From Cyclobacteriaceae bacterium (GTDB taxonomy: Bacteria > Bacteroidota > Bacteroidia > Cytophagales > Cyclobacteriaceae): a stretch of DNA of 5,344 bases. The stretch covers positions 1-5,344 of the forward strand of contig JANYDR010000301.1 in the NCBI GenBank assembly GCA_025363495.1, read 5' to 3'. The position numbers were made by a program, and so were the translations under genes. The notes under the pieces were generated by a model. It had not been told where the DNA came from and ran no database searches. It was given only the letters and a program-made list of their open reading frames with translations. This document shows, piece after piece, positions 1 through 5,344 of this stretch; within the stretch, counting starts at the first letter, position 1; each line of letters starts with the position of its first letter.

Positions 1-8
1 TATATTTG
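1..8 (+). promoter_or_regulatory. Candidate Bacteroidota -7 promoter element for groESL
   Basis: TATATTTG fits the TAnnTTTG -7 consensus known for the primary sigma factor of Bacteroidota. The matching -33 TTG element would lie off the left edge, so only half of the promoter can be judged. If it is used, transcription would start at roughly 12-16 and leave a leader of about 90 nt before groES. A weaker alternative box, TAATTTTT at 82-89, lies closer to the start codon but has no TTG at the right distance. Confidence 0.45.
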
Positions 9-26
9 CAGCCCAATCTGCACGAT

Positions 27-50
27 ATGTCAGAAATGCCCTTTTGGCAT
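27..50 (+). promoter_or_regulatory. Alternative small hairpins / possible operator in the groESL leader
   Basis: ATGCC (36-40) and GGCAT (46-50) form a perfect 5-bp inverted repeat around a CTTTT loop. ATGTCA (27-32) can instead pair with TGGCAT (45-50), with one G-U pair, so the two stems compete for the same 3' arm. This could be a protein operator, an RNA switch, or chance in a short leader. It is not a CIRCE element: no TTAGCACTC-type arms are present. TGGCAT at 45-50 followed by TCGA at 56-59 also weakly resembles a sigma-54 -24/-12 site, but the -12 half lacks the GC dinucleotide. Confidence 0.3.
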
Positions 51-104
51 GAAAATCGACACACGGTGAGCAGATTATCGTTAATTTTTAAACTCTAAAT
101 CCAT

Positions 105-383
105 ATGGCCAAAATCAATTTCAAACCTAATGAAGACCGCGTGCTCGTAGAAGCAGCTGCGGCCGAAGAAAAGACAGCCTCTGGCATTATCATTCCTGAT
201 ACTGCTAAGGAAAAACCGCAAAAAGGAAAAGTAATCGCAGTGGGTGAAGGCGTTAAAGACAAGCCTGTTACAGTAAAGGTTGGTGATAGCATTCTCTACG
301 GCAAATATGCCGGCACTGAGATCACTATCGACGGCAAAGACTATCTCATTATGCGTAATTCCGATATCTTCGGAACGATCTAA
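105..383 (+). CDS. groES: Co-chaperonin GroES (Hsp10)
   Basis: This is the heptameric lid of the GroEL folding chamber in the cytoplasm. It binds the GroEL apical domains in the ATP state and encloses the substrate. The product has 92 residues, within the normal range of about 90-100. The N-terminal strand contains DRVLVE (11-16). The mobile loop spans about 20-36 and carries the hydrophobic tripeptide III (28-30) in SGIIIPDTAKEKP, which is the part that contacts GroEL. GDSILYGKYAGTEI (60-73) and the C-terminal YLIMRNSDIFG (80-90) are typical of the family. The ATG at 105 gives the normal N-terminus. There is no Shine-Dalgarno sequence, only AT-rich sequence, as is usual in Bacteroidota. groEL follows after 32 bp, so the two are co-transcribed. 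Identification is essentially certain. Confidence 0.98.
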   Translation: MAKINFKPNEDRVLVEAAAAEEKTASGIIIPDTAKEKPQKGKVIAVGEGVKDKPVTVKVGDSILYGKYAGTEITIDGKDYLIMRNSDIFGTI

Positions 384-415
384 TCAAACAATAACTCAAC
401 TTATTTATTATAATC

Positions 416-2044
416 ATGGCAAAAGAAATCACATTCGATACCGCAGCTCGCGACCGGATTAAGAAGGGCGTTGACAAATTGGCTAACGCAGTAAAAGTAA
501 CACTCGGACCTAAAGGCCGTAATGTTATTCTTGACAAGAAATTTGGTGCACCTACCGTTACGAAAGATGGTGTTTCAGTAGCGAAAGAAATTGAATTGAA
601 AGATCCTATTGAAAACATGGGCGCTCAGCTCGTGAAAGAAGTAGCTTCAAAGACAGCCGACGCTGCCGGTGATGGTACTACTACTGCTACAGTATTGGCA
701 CAATCAATATATTCTCACGGTATCAAGAACGTTGCTGCCGGTGCAAATCCAATGGATTTGAAACGCGGTATTGACAAGGCTGTTGAAGCTGTTGTTGAAC
801 ACCTGAGAAAGCAATCAAAAGATATCAAGGGATCGAAAGAGATCACACAGGTTGCAACCATCTCTTCAAACAACGATACAGAAATCGGTAAAATGATTGC
901 TGCAGCGATGGATAAAGTTGGTAAAGATGGTGTAATCACTGTCGAAGAAGCAAAGGGAACTGAGACTGAAGTGAAGACCGTAGAAGGTATGCAGTTCGAT
1001 CGCGGATACCTCTCTCCTTACTTTGTGACCAACACAGAGAAAATGGAAGCTGATCTTGAAAGTCCTTATATTCTAATCTATGACAAGAAGATCTCTTCAA
1101 TGAAAGAACTTCTTCCTGTTCTGGAAGCAACTGCTCAAACTGGCAAGCCATTGTTGATCATTGCTGAAGAAGTAGAAGGTGAAGCACTTGCTACCCTCGT
1201 GGTAAACAAGATCCGTGGCGCACTACGCGTTGCTGCTGTTAAGGCTCCTGGATTTGGTGACAGAAGAAAGGCAATGTTGGAAGATATCGCAGTCCTCACT
1301 GGAGGTAAAGTGATCTCCGAAGAAACAGGCATGAAACTGGAAGATGCCAAGCTGGATTCTCTTGGACGTGCTGAGAAAATCAATATTGATAAGGATAATA
1401 CTACGATCGTTAATGGCGCTGGTAAGAAATCAGAAATCACCGGTCGTATTAACCAGATCAAAGCACAAATTGAATCAACTACCTCTGATTACGATAAAGA
1501 AAAATTGCAAGAACGCCTTGCTAAACTTTCAGGTGGTGTAGCTATCCTTTATATCGGAGCTGCTACTGAAGTTGAAATGAAGGAAAAGAAAGACCGCGTT
1601 GACGATGCATTGCACGCAACACGCGCAGCCGTTCAGGAAGGTGTAATTCCTGGTGGTGGTGTGGCGTATATCCGTGCTATCGACGCATTGAAGACGCTGG
1701 TTGGAGATAACGAAGATCAGGCAACTGGTGTTAATATCATCCGTCTTGCACTTGAGTCTCCATTAAGGACGATTGCTGAAAACGCAGGACAAGAAGGTTC
1801 TGTAGTTGTCAACAAAGTTCGTGATGGCAAGAAAGATATGGGTTACAATGCAAGAGATAACAAGTACGAAGATTTCTTCGCAGCAGGTATCATCGATCCT
1901 ACGAAAGTAGCTCGTCTTGCTCTTGAAAACGCTGCATCAATAGCAGGCTTATTGCTTACTACTGAAGCTGTGGTTTCTGAAATCCAGGAAGAGAAAGAAA
2001 TGCCACAAATGCCAGGCGGCGGTGGTATGGGCGGAATGATGTAG
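416..2044 (+). CDS. groEL: Chaperonin GroEL (Hsp60)
   Basis: This is the ATP-dependent double-ring chaperonin that folds non-native proteins together with GroES. It has 542 residues, full length for the family. The equatorial domain (about 1-133 and 408-522) contains TLGPKGRN (29-36), TKDG with Asp51, and the nucleotide-binding GDGTTT (85-90) with Asp86. The apical domain (about 190-375) carries the substrate-binding stretch RGYLSPYF (about 196-203) and VKAPGFGDRRKAML. The catalytic Asp equivalent to E. coli Asp398 is Asp397 in VDDALHATRA. The chaperonin signature AAVQEGVIPGGG lies at 404-415. The C-terminus ends in a short Gly/Met tail (PGGGGMGGMM). The protein has no Cys and no Trp. Residue numbers run one lower than in E. 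coli. The leader is AT-rich without a Shine-Dalgarno sequence. An intrinsic terminator follows 41 bp after the stop. No damage is seen. Confidence 0.99.
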   Translation: MAKEITFDTAARDRIKKGVDKLANAVKVTLGPKGRNVILDKKFGAPTVTKDGVSVAKEIELKDPIENMGAQLVKEVASKTADAAGDGTTTATVLAQSIYSHGIKNVAAGANPMDLKRGIDKAVEAVVEHLRKQSKDIKGSKEITQVATISSNNDTEIGKMIAAAMDKVGKDGVITVEEAKGTETEVKTVEGMQFDRGYLSPYFVTNTEKMEADLESPYILIYDKKISSMKELLPVLEATAQTGKPLLIIAEEVEGEALATLVVNKIRGALRVAAVKAPGFGDRRKAMLEDIAVLTGGKVISEETGMKLEDAKLDSLGRAEKINIDKDNTTIVNGAGKKSEITGRINQIKAQIESTTSDYDKEKLQERLAKLSGGVAILYIGAATEVEMKEKKDRVDDALHATRAAVQEGVIPGGGVAYIRAIDALKTLVGDNEDQATGVNIIRLALESPLRTIAENAGQEGSVVVNKVRDGKKDMGYNARDNKYEDFFAAGIIDPTKVARLALENAASIAGLLLTTEAVVSEIQEEKEMPQMPGGGGMGGMM

Positions 2045-2049
2045 AAATG

Positions 2050-2077
2050 AAGCTTAAAGCGAAAAGCTGAAAGCGTA
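2050..2077 (+). repeat. Heptamer tandem array, unit AAGCNNA, four copies
   Basis: Four consecutive 7-nt units are seen: AAGCTTA, AAGCGAA, AAGCTGA, AAGCGTA. All share AAGC and a final A. The array starts five bases after the groEL stop codon and ends eight bases before the terminator stem. AGCTT (2051-2055) can pair with AAGCT (2064-2068) within it. Function unknown; it resembles short heptanucleotide intergenic repeats described in other bacteria such as cyanobacteria. Confidence 0.6.
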
Positions 2078-2085
2078 GAGTATAG

Positions 2086-2116
2086 AGAACCCTGGCGAAA
2101 GCTGGGGTTCTTTTTT
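2086..2116 (+). terminator. Intrinsic terminator of the groESL operon
   Basis: An 11-bp stem pairs 2086-2096 with 2101-2111, including two G-U pairs (T2093-G2104, G2094-T2103). It is closed by a C-G pair over a GAAA tetraloop (2097-2100) and followed by a run of six T (2111-2116). Stem, stable GNRA loop and U-tract together make a textbook Rho-independent terminator. It separates the chaperonin operon from the downstream gene. Confidence 0.9.
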
Positions 2117-2121
2117 ATTAA

Positions 2122-2156
2122 GTGGGTATTGGGCATCGGGCATTAGGGATTAGGAG
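2122..2156 (+). repeat. Heptamer tandem array, GGG-containing unit, five degenerate copies
   Basis: The units in register are GTGGGTA, TTGGGCA, TCGGGCA, TTAGGGA, TTAGGAG. G is fixed at unit positions 4 and 5 and A nearly always at position 7. The array starts a few bases after the groESL terminator. It has the same period as the arrays at 2050 and 2624 but a different unit. On the plus strand it carries four G triplets spaced by 4-5 bases. Confidence 0.6.
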
Positions 2157-2185
2157 TGCATGTTTGCGATTGAATGTTGTTTCAA

Positions 2186-2215
2186 AATTGGTATTCGGGG
2201 TATTCAATTAAATTG
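2186..2215. promoter_or_regulatory. Palindrome and 9-nt direct repeat upstream of the TerB-like gene
   Basis: CAATT-A-AATTG (2205-2215) is a perfect 11-nt palindrome, and a further AATTG arm lies at 2186-2190. Between them GGTATTC occurs twice, nine bases apart (2190-2196 and 2199-2205). TAATTTCA (2216-2223) partly matches the TAnnTTTG -7 box, but no TTG lies at the expected spacing. The promoter of the downstream gene is expected in this region, and these repeats could be an operator. AT-rich sequence can produce such palindromes by chance, so this is a weak call. Confidence 0.25.
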
Positions 2216-2248
2216 TAATTTCATCCCGTCAATAGGTAAGAAAAGGCA

Positions 2249-2614
2249 ATGATCAAGGAACCAGAAAGTATAGAAGACTTTACACTTCTTCTATTATTCC
2301 ACATGGCGCATGTTGATGGATCGATCCATCCCAACGAGCGAGATACCATTTTTGAAAGAATGACCGAACTTTTCCCTGGTTATTTTTCCGTTGAGGAGAA
2401 TTTGATGGACATCGAATTACAATACCCGAGGCTTGGTGATGAACGAGTTGAGTCAATGTTGAAAAGCAGCATAACAAAATTCAGTGATGTTGATCCTCTG
2501 AAGAGAAAGGATATTTACGCGGCTCTCTTTGATATCATCAATGCCAATGGAAGGGTGAATCAGGAAGAGACTACAGCGTTGCAAGTGTTTAAGTCATGGT
2601 TGCTTAATCAGTAG
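2249..2614 (+). CDS. Small TerB-like (DjlA-N/TerB fold) protein
   Basis: The product is a 121-residue soluble, acidic, mainly helical protein with no signal peptide or membrane segment. The sequence suggests a TerB-type helical domain. An N-terminal helix with LLLLFHMAHVDG (about 13-24) leads into DGSIHPNERDTIFERM (23-38). A similar element near the C-terminus reads INANGRVNQEETTALQVF (97-114). The paired (D/N)-G-x-(I/V)-x-x-x-E turns, each followed by a helix, are the feature shared with TerB and DjlA-N proteins, where acidic residues near these turns are thought to bind metal. The stop TAG lies inside a GTAGGCT heptamer. The gene stands alone: a terminator precedes it and the next gene is convergent. 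Its role cannot be assigned; tellurite resistance should not be assumed from the fold. The ATG at 2249 has AAAAGG close upstream, too close for a good ribosome site. Confidence 0.7.
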   Translation: MIKEPESIEDFTLLLLFHMAHVDGSIHPNERDTIFERMTELFPGYFSVEENLMDIELQYPRLGDERVESMLKSSITKFSDVDPLKRKDIYAALFDIINANGRVNQEETTALQVFKSWLLNQ

Positions 2615-2693
2615 GCTTAATCGGTAGGCAATAGGCAAACGGCAGTAGGCAAAGGGTGCAAATCAATTGACAATAGGCAAAAGGCAGTAAGCA
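2611..2693 (+). repeat. Heptamer arrays, unit about GTAGGCA, two blocks
   Basis: The first block in register (2624-2658) reads GTAGGCA, ATAGGCA, AACGGCA, GTAGGCA, AAGGGTG. A second block (2673-2693) reads ATAGGCA, AAAGGCA, GTAAGCA. An isolated GTAGGCT at 2611-2617 contains the TAG stop of the TerB-like gene. The blocks are in inverted orientation to the array at 2782-2812: positions 2624-2654 match the reverse complement of 2782-2812 in 27 of 31 positions, including a perfect 13-nt stretch, GGCAATAGGCAAA (2627-2639). No transposase or target-site duplication is visible. Confidence 0.75.
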
Positions 2694-2739
2694 ATGTGTT
2701 CCCACGTGATGTGATTGATTAAATTAATGCTGATTACTG

Positions 2740-2754
2740 ACTAAACAAGTTAGT
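2740..2754. repeat. Small inverted repeat between convergent genes
   Basis: ACTAA (2740-2744) and TTAGT (2750-2754) flank ACAAG. It lies in the loop of the larger inverted heptamer repeat, about mid-gap. The stem is short and AT-rich and no T-tract follows on the plus strand, so it is a poor terminator candidate. Nearby, CACGTG (2703-2708) is an isolated 6-nt palindrome. Confidence 0.2.
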
Positions 2755-2781
2755 TGACAAAACTTAATAGCTAAAACCAAA

Positions 2782-2812
2782 CTTTGCCTATTGCCCCTTG
2801 CCTACTGCCTAC
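2782..2812 (-). repeat. Inverted heptamer array at the 3' end of the OPT gene
   Basis: Read on the minus strand the units are GTAGGCA, GTAGGCA, AGGGGCA, ATAGGCA, then AAG. The first unit (2806-2812) contains the TAG stop codon of the OPT transporter (2809-2811). As RNA this array can pair with 2624-2654 over 31 positions with four mismatches and a loop of about 127 nt. It may therefore act as a bidirectional 3'-end structure for the two convergent transcripts. No T-tract-type intrinsic terminator is seen for the minus-strand operon. Confidence 0.75.
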
Positions 2813-4857
2813 TTCTCATCTTTCAGTGCACTCCGATATAACAGCAACATCATCGCTGCAAAGAATCCAATCGCAAGAATATTATAGCCATTTTCAGATA
2901 ATGCAGTTAAAAGTCCATGTTCGGCGCTAACGGCGTTCATGCTATCGGAAAAGAATACATTCAATACTGCTACGATAACACCCGTGATCGCACCACCTGC
3001 TACCAAACCTGTGGCAAATAAATTTCCACGACTCAATTCAGAATCATCGCTCGCTTTCGCTCCTTTTTTCCAATCAATAAAACCCTTTACAGCGCCACCG
3101 ACAAAGATGGGCAATGTGGTGGATAATGGAAGATAGAGACCAATAGCAAATGCCAGCGCTTTTATATTGCACAACTCAAGTGTCACAGCAATAAAAATCC
3201 CAACCATAATATATTGCCAGTCAAGGTTGAATGAGAGAATTCCTTTTGTAAGCGTGGCCATAAGCGTAGCCTGCGGTGCGGGAAATTTCTCCGTCCCAAT
3301 GGCATGATGGATTCCCTGCGATAACATCTCGGGTGTTGGTGTATCCAATACCTGAACAATCAATCCAATAGCAAACGAAGAAACAATGGCACCAATAAAC
3401 AGGGCAAGCTGCTGATACTTGGGAGTAGCTCCAATCAGGAATCCGGTCTTCAAATCCTGAGAGGTCCCTCCTGCGTTGGAAGCTGCAATACAGATCATTC
3501 CCCCTACAACGAGGGCGAGTGGTTCAAACATTTTGCCAGTCCAGCCCACCGAGGTAAATATCAAACATGTGCCCATCAACGTTGCGATTGTCATTCCCGA
3601 AATGGGACTATTGCTTGTACCAATCAAACCTACAATGCGACTTGAAACAGTGACAAAGAAAAAACCGAATAGGATTATCAACACACCAATAAATGCCTTT
3701 TGAAACAAGCTGTCGCCGGGAATAAATCTGGAAGGAAGCAGCACAACCATCAGCACCAGCAAAATGCTACCGATGATCACTACCTTAAATGACAGATCTC
3801 TTTCAGTACGAAGAATTCCAGTTTCACCTTTTTCTTTTAACGATGCAATACTATCGCGGAAGGAACCCACTATTGTCGGAAGCGTTTTTATTAATGTGAT
3901 GAACCCTCCTGCGGCCACTGCACCTGCGCCAATCTGACGGATGTAAGCAAAGTAAATTGCTACCGCCGGGTTTGAAAATGTTTTGGTTACGGGGTCCCAT
4001 CCGCCTTTTCCTCCGGCCGTCGAAAGATCAACGAGATAACCAACTTTGGTCAATTGAGTTGCAATCAATTCAGGGTTAACCAATGTTGATAACAAAGGAA
4101 TCAAAGCCCACCAGGCTAATACAGAGCCCGCTACAAGCACACCTGATATTTGGGGACCAATAATATATCCAACGCCCAGATATTCAGGTGTAATCTCTCC
4201 ATTGATCGTTGCGGAAGGCCAGAATTTATTTGTTTGTCGTGTGACAAAAGAAGGCAACTCCGCGACAACGTGAACTACTTTCTGAAGTACTGCATATCCG
4301 AATGCAACCCCCATTCCGATGAAGGCCGTCGCTGCAAAGACACCTCCCTTTTCACCGGCCTGAAGCACTGACGCACACGCTGTTCCTTCAGGATAAGGAA
4401 GATTTTCATGTTCTTTAACTATCAATGATCTGCGAAGTGGGATCATCATCATTGTACCCAGCATACCGCCAAACGCAGCCAGCACCAGAATGGTAACATA
4501 ATTGAAATACGATGCACCAACACTCACTCCATTTTCACCGATTGATAAAAACATAAACCCAGGCAATGTGAATGCAACTCCGGCTGCAATTGTCTCACCG
4601 GCAGAGCCTGTAGTTTGAATAATATTATTTTCAAGAATGGTTGTCTTGAAAAGTTTTTTTCCAAGCGTGATTGCAATCACAGCGATTGGTATTGACGCTG
4701 TAACTGTCAGACCGGCTTTCAATGCGAGATAAACGGTTGAGCATCCAAAAACAATACCGAAGAAGACTCCTAACAAAATAGCTTTTAGTGTAAACTCGGC
4801 TACGTTTTGTTCGGGAGCAATGTAAGGTTTGAATTTCTCCATAAGTAATCCTTTCAT
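2809..4857 (-). CDS. OPT-family oligopeptide transporter
   Basis: This is an inner-membrane secondary transporter of the OPT/YSL superfamily. The family moves oligopeptides or metal chelates, probably with protons; the substrate here cannot be read from sequence. It has 682 residues with roughly 14-16 hydrophobic segments, the usual size for the bacterial branch. Family-like motifs in order are NNIIQTTGSAGETIAAG (77-93), LPYPEGTACASVL (153-165), GYIIGPQISGVLVAG (230-244), SNSPISGMTIAT (415-426), NAGGTSQDLKTGFLIGATP (461-479), a LYLPLSTTLPIFVGG stretch (574-588) and GNLFATGLVAGGAITG (611-626). The first ATG overlaps the upstream MFS stop codon by one base (TAATG), which suggests translational coupling and decided the start. 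A second ATG at 4842-4840 (Met6, MEKFKPYIAPEQ) has AAAGGA six bases upstream and is a credible alternative. The gene is intact and ends within a heptamer repeat. Confidence 0.93.
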   Translation of the reverse strand: MKGLLMEKFKPYIAPEQNVAEFTLKAILLGVFFGIVFGCSTVYLALKAGLTVTASIPIAVIAITLGKKLFKTTILENNIIQTTGSAGETIAAGVAFTLPGFMFLSIGENGVSVGASYFNYVTILVLAAFGGMLGTMMMIPLRRSLIVKEHENLPYPEGTACASVLQAGEKGGVFAATAFIGMGVAFGYAVLQKVVHVVAELPSFVTRQTNKFWPSATINGEITPEYLGVGYIIGPQISGVLVAGSVLAWWALIPLLSTLVNPELIATQLTKVGYLVDLSTAGGKGGWDPVTKTFSNPAVAIYFAYIRQIGAGAVAAGGFITLIKTLPTIVGSFRDSIASLKEKGETGILRTERDLSFKVVIIGSILLVLMVVLLPSRFIPGDSLFQKAFIGVLIILFGFFFVTVSSRIVGLIGTSNSPISGMTIATLMGTCLIFTSVGWTGKMFEPLALVVGGMICIAASNAGGTSQDLKTGFLIGATPKYQQLALFIGAIVSSFAIGLIVQVLDTPTPEMLSQGIHHAIGTEKFPAPQATLMATLTKGILSFNLDWQYIMVGIFIAVTLELCNIKALAFAIGLYLPLSTTLPIFVGGAVKGFIDWKKGAKASDDSELSRGNLFATGLVAGGAITGVIVAVLNVFFSDSMNAVSAEHGLLTALSENGYNILAIGFFAAMMLLLYRSALKDEK

Positions 4858-5344
4858 TAAGCCTCTTTTTTTACCAGGAAGAAATTATACAGAACCATCA
4901 TTGCCGTGGTGACCAGACCTATCGCTGCCAATATGAACCACATCTTTGAAGGGTTTTGCTGGAGATATGAAAGGCGAAGCCAATCTGCCACCGATCCTGC
5001 AGCAAAAGAACCAATAGCAATAGGCAAAAATGCAAATCCCATGTAAGTACCAACTTGTTCTTTGGGAGCTAACGAACTAACATATTCGTAAAAGCGCGGA
5101 GCCTGAGTTGCTTCGCCCACCGCAAATACCGCAACGCCAACAACAACAGCAGTTACTGTTCCAAAGACTCCAATGATAATCCAGGAAATGCTTGCGAGGA
5201 ACAACCCAATGGTCATCGCCGTAAAAGGCTTCCAGCTTTTGAAAATTGAAGCCATAAACACGCTGAAGAAAATGATAAACCACGCATCGACCGTTTCAAG
5301 AATTTCGAATTGTTCAAAATGAAGTACTTCAGTTGCATAAAAAG
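4857..5344 (-). CDS. MFS transporter, C-terminal part (partial at window edge)
   Basis: This is the 3' part of an inner-membrane major facilitator transporter; about 162 residues are inside the window. The frame stays open to position 5344, so the start lies outside. The visible protein begins FYATEVLHFEQFEILETVDAWF and continues through about four to five hydrophobic segments. GEATQAPRFYEYVSSLAPKEQVGTYMGFAFLPIAIGSFAAG resembles the late half of POT/PTR peptide transporters (a Glu in the helix, then laP, G-x-x-MG and an aiG-x-x-aG helix). That assignment is tentative; general MFS is safer. The protein ends with a short basic tail, VKKEA. The GTG at 5261-5259 is internal and not the true start. 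The stop TAA shares a base with the OPT start codon, placing both transporters in one operon. Confidence 0.85.
   Translation of the reverse strand, partial: FYATEVLHFEQFEILETVDAWFIIFFSVFMASIFKSWKPFTAMTIGLFLASISWIIIGVFGTVTAVVVGVAVFAVGEATQAPRFYEYVSSLAPKEQVGTYMGFAFLPIAIGSFAAGSVADWLRLSYLQQNPSKMWFILAAIGLVTTAMMVLYNFFLVKKEA

Noticed and set aside
36..50. CIRCE operator for HrcA
   Set aside because: The inverted repeat has 5-bp ATGCC/GGCAT arms and a 5-nt loop; the 9-bp TTAGCACTC arms with a 9-nt spacer are absent.
45..59. Sigma-54 promoter
   Set aside because: TGGCAT fits the -24 half, but TCGA replaces the TTGC -12 half and lacks the key GC; too weak to call.
95..618. Open frames overlapping groES and the groES-groEL junction on both strands
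   Set aside because: They overlap two certain genes in other frames and have low-complexity or unrecognisable products.
715..1461. Minus-strand open frames of 71-108 codons inside groEL
   Set aside because: They lie wholly antisense to a certain, well-conserved gene, overlap each other and show no recognisable protein features; they are by-products of groEL codon use.
1843..2136. Minus-strand open frame of 97 codons over the groEL 3' end and terminator
   Set aside because: Most of it is antisense to groEL and its start lies in the terminator/repeat region; no homology is recognisable.
2280..2477. Minus-strand open frame of 65 codons inside the TerB-like gene
   Set aside because: Antisense shadow; the plus-strand frame has the coherent helical protein and plausible family resemblance.
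2611..2812. CRISPR array or transposon end pair
   Set aside because: Units are 7 nt with no spacers, and no transposase or target duplication is visible; the pattern is tandem heptamers in inverted blocks.
2939..4371. Plus-strand open frames of 65-75 codons inside the OPT gene
   Set aside because: Antisense to a clear, full-length membrane transporter; no independent support.
5259..5261. GTG as the start of the MFS gene
   Set aside because: The same frame continues upstream without a stop to the window edge and encodes more plausible MFS sequence, so this is an internal Val codon.
5077..5283. Second minus-strand frame overlapping the MFS gene
   Set aside because: Out of frame with the recognisable MFS protein and rich in Cys/Trp in an atypical pattern; a shadow frame.

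Overview
The window looks like ordinary chromosome from a member of the Bacteroidota, probably of the Cytophagales/Chitinophagales type. Four things suggest this. The groES and groEL starts have AT-rich leaders with no Shine-Dalgarno sequence. A TAnnTTTG-type -7 box sits at the left edge. The GroES and GroEL sequences are of Bacteroidota character. Finally, the gaps hold loose 7-nt tandem repeats. The taxonomic call is an inference from sequence character, not from a search.

Layout, left to right. Positions 1-104 are a regulatory leader with a -7-like box at the very edge and two mutually exclusive small hairpins. groES (105-383) and groEL (416-2044) form the classical chaperonin operon, which closes at a strong intrinsic terminator with a GAAA tetraloop (2086-2116). 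The gap 2045-2248 also holds two different heptamer-periodic arrays. A short plus-strand gene (2249-2614) encodes a 121-residue acidic helical protein resembling TerB/DjlA-N domains. It converges on a minus-strand pair: an OPT-family oligopeptide transporter (2809-4857) and, upstream of it, the 3' part of an MFS transporter gene (4857 to beyond 5344). These two minus-strand genes overlap by one base (TAATG) and so are probably one operon for uptake of peptides or related solutes.

GroES and GroEL together form the ATP-driven protein-folding cage. The two transporters probably act together at the inner membrane. Nothing links the TerB-like gene to either group except position.

No undescribed multi-gene system is visible. 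The most unusual structure is in the gap 2611-2812. There, heptamer arrays (unit about GTAGGCA) flank the convergent genes in inverted orientation, and the TAG stop codons of both genes lie inside heptamer units. The outer arrays match in 27 of 31 positions as an inverted repeat. Two further arrays with the same 7-nt period but different units lie downstream of groEL.
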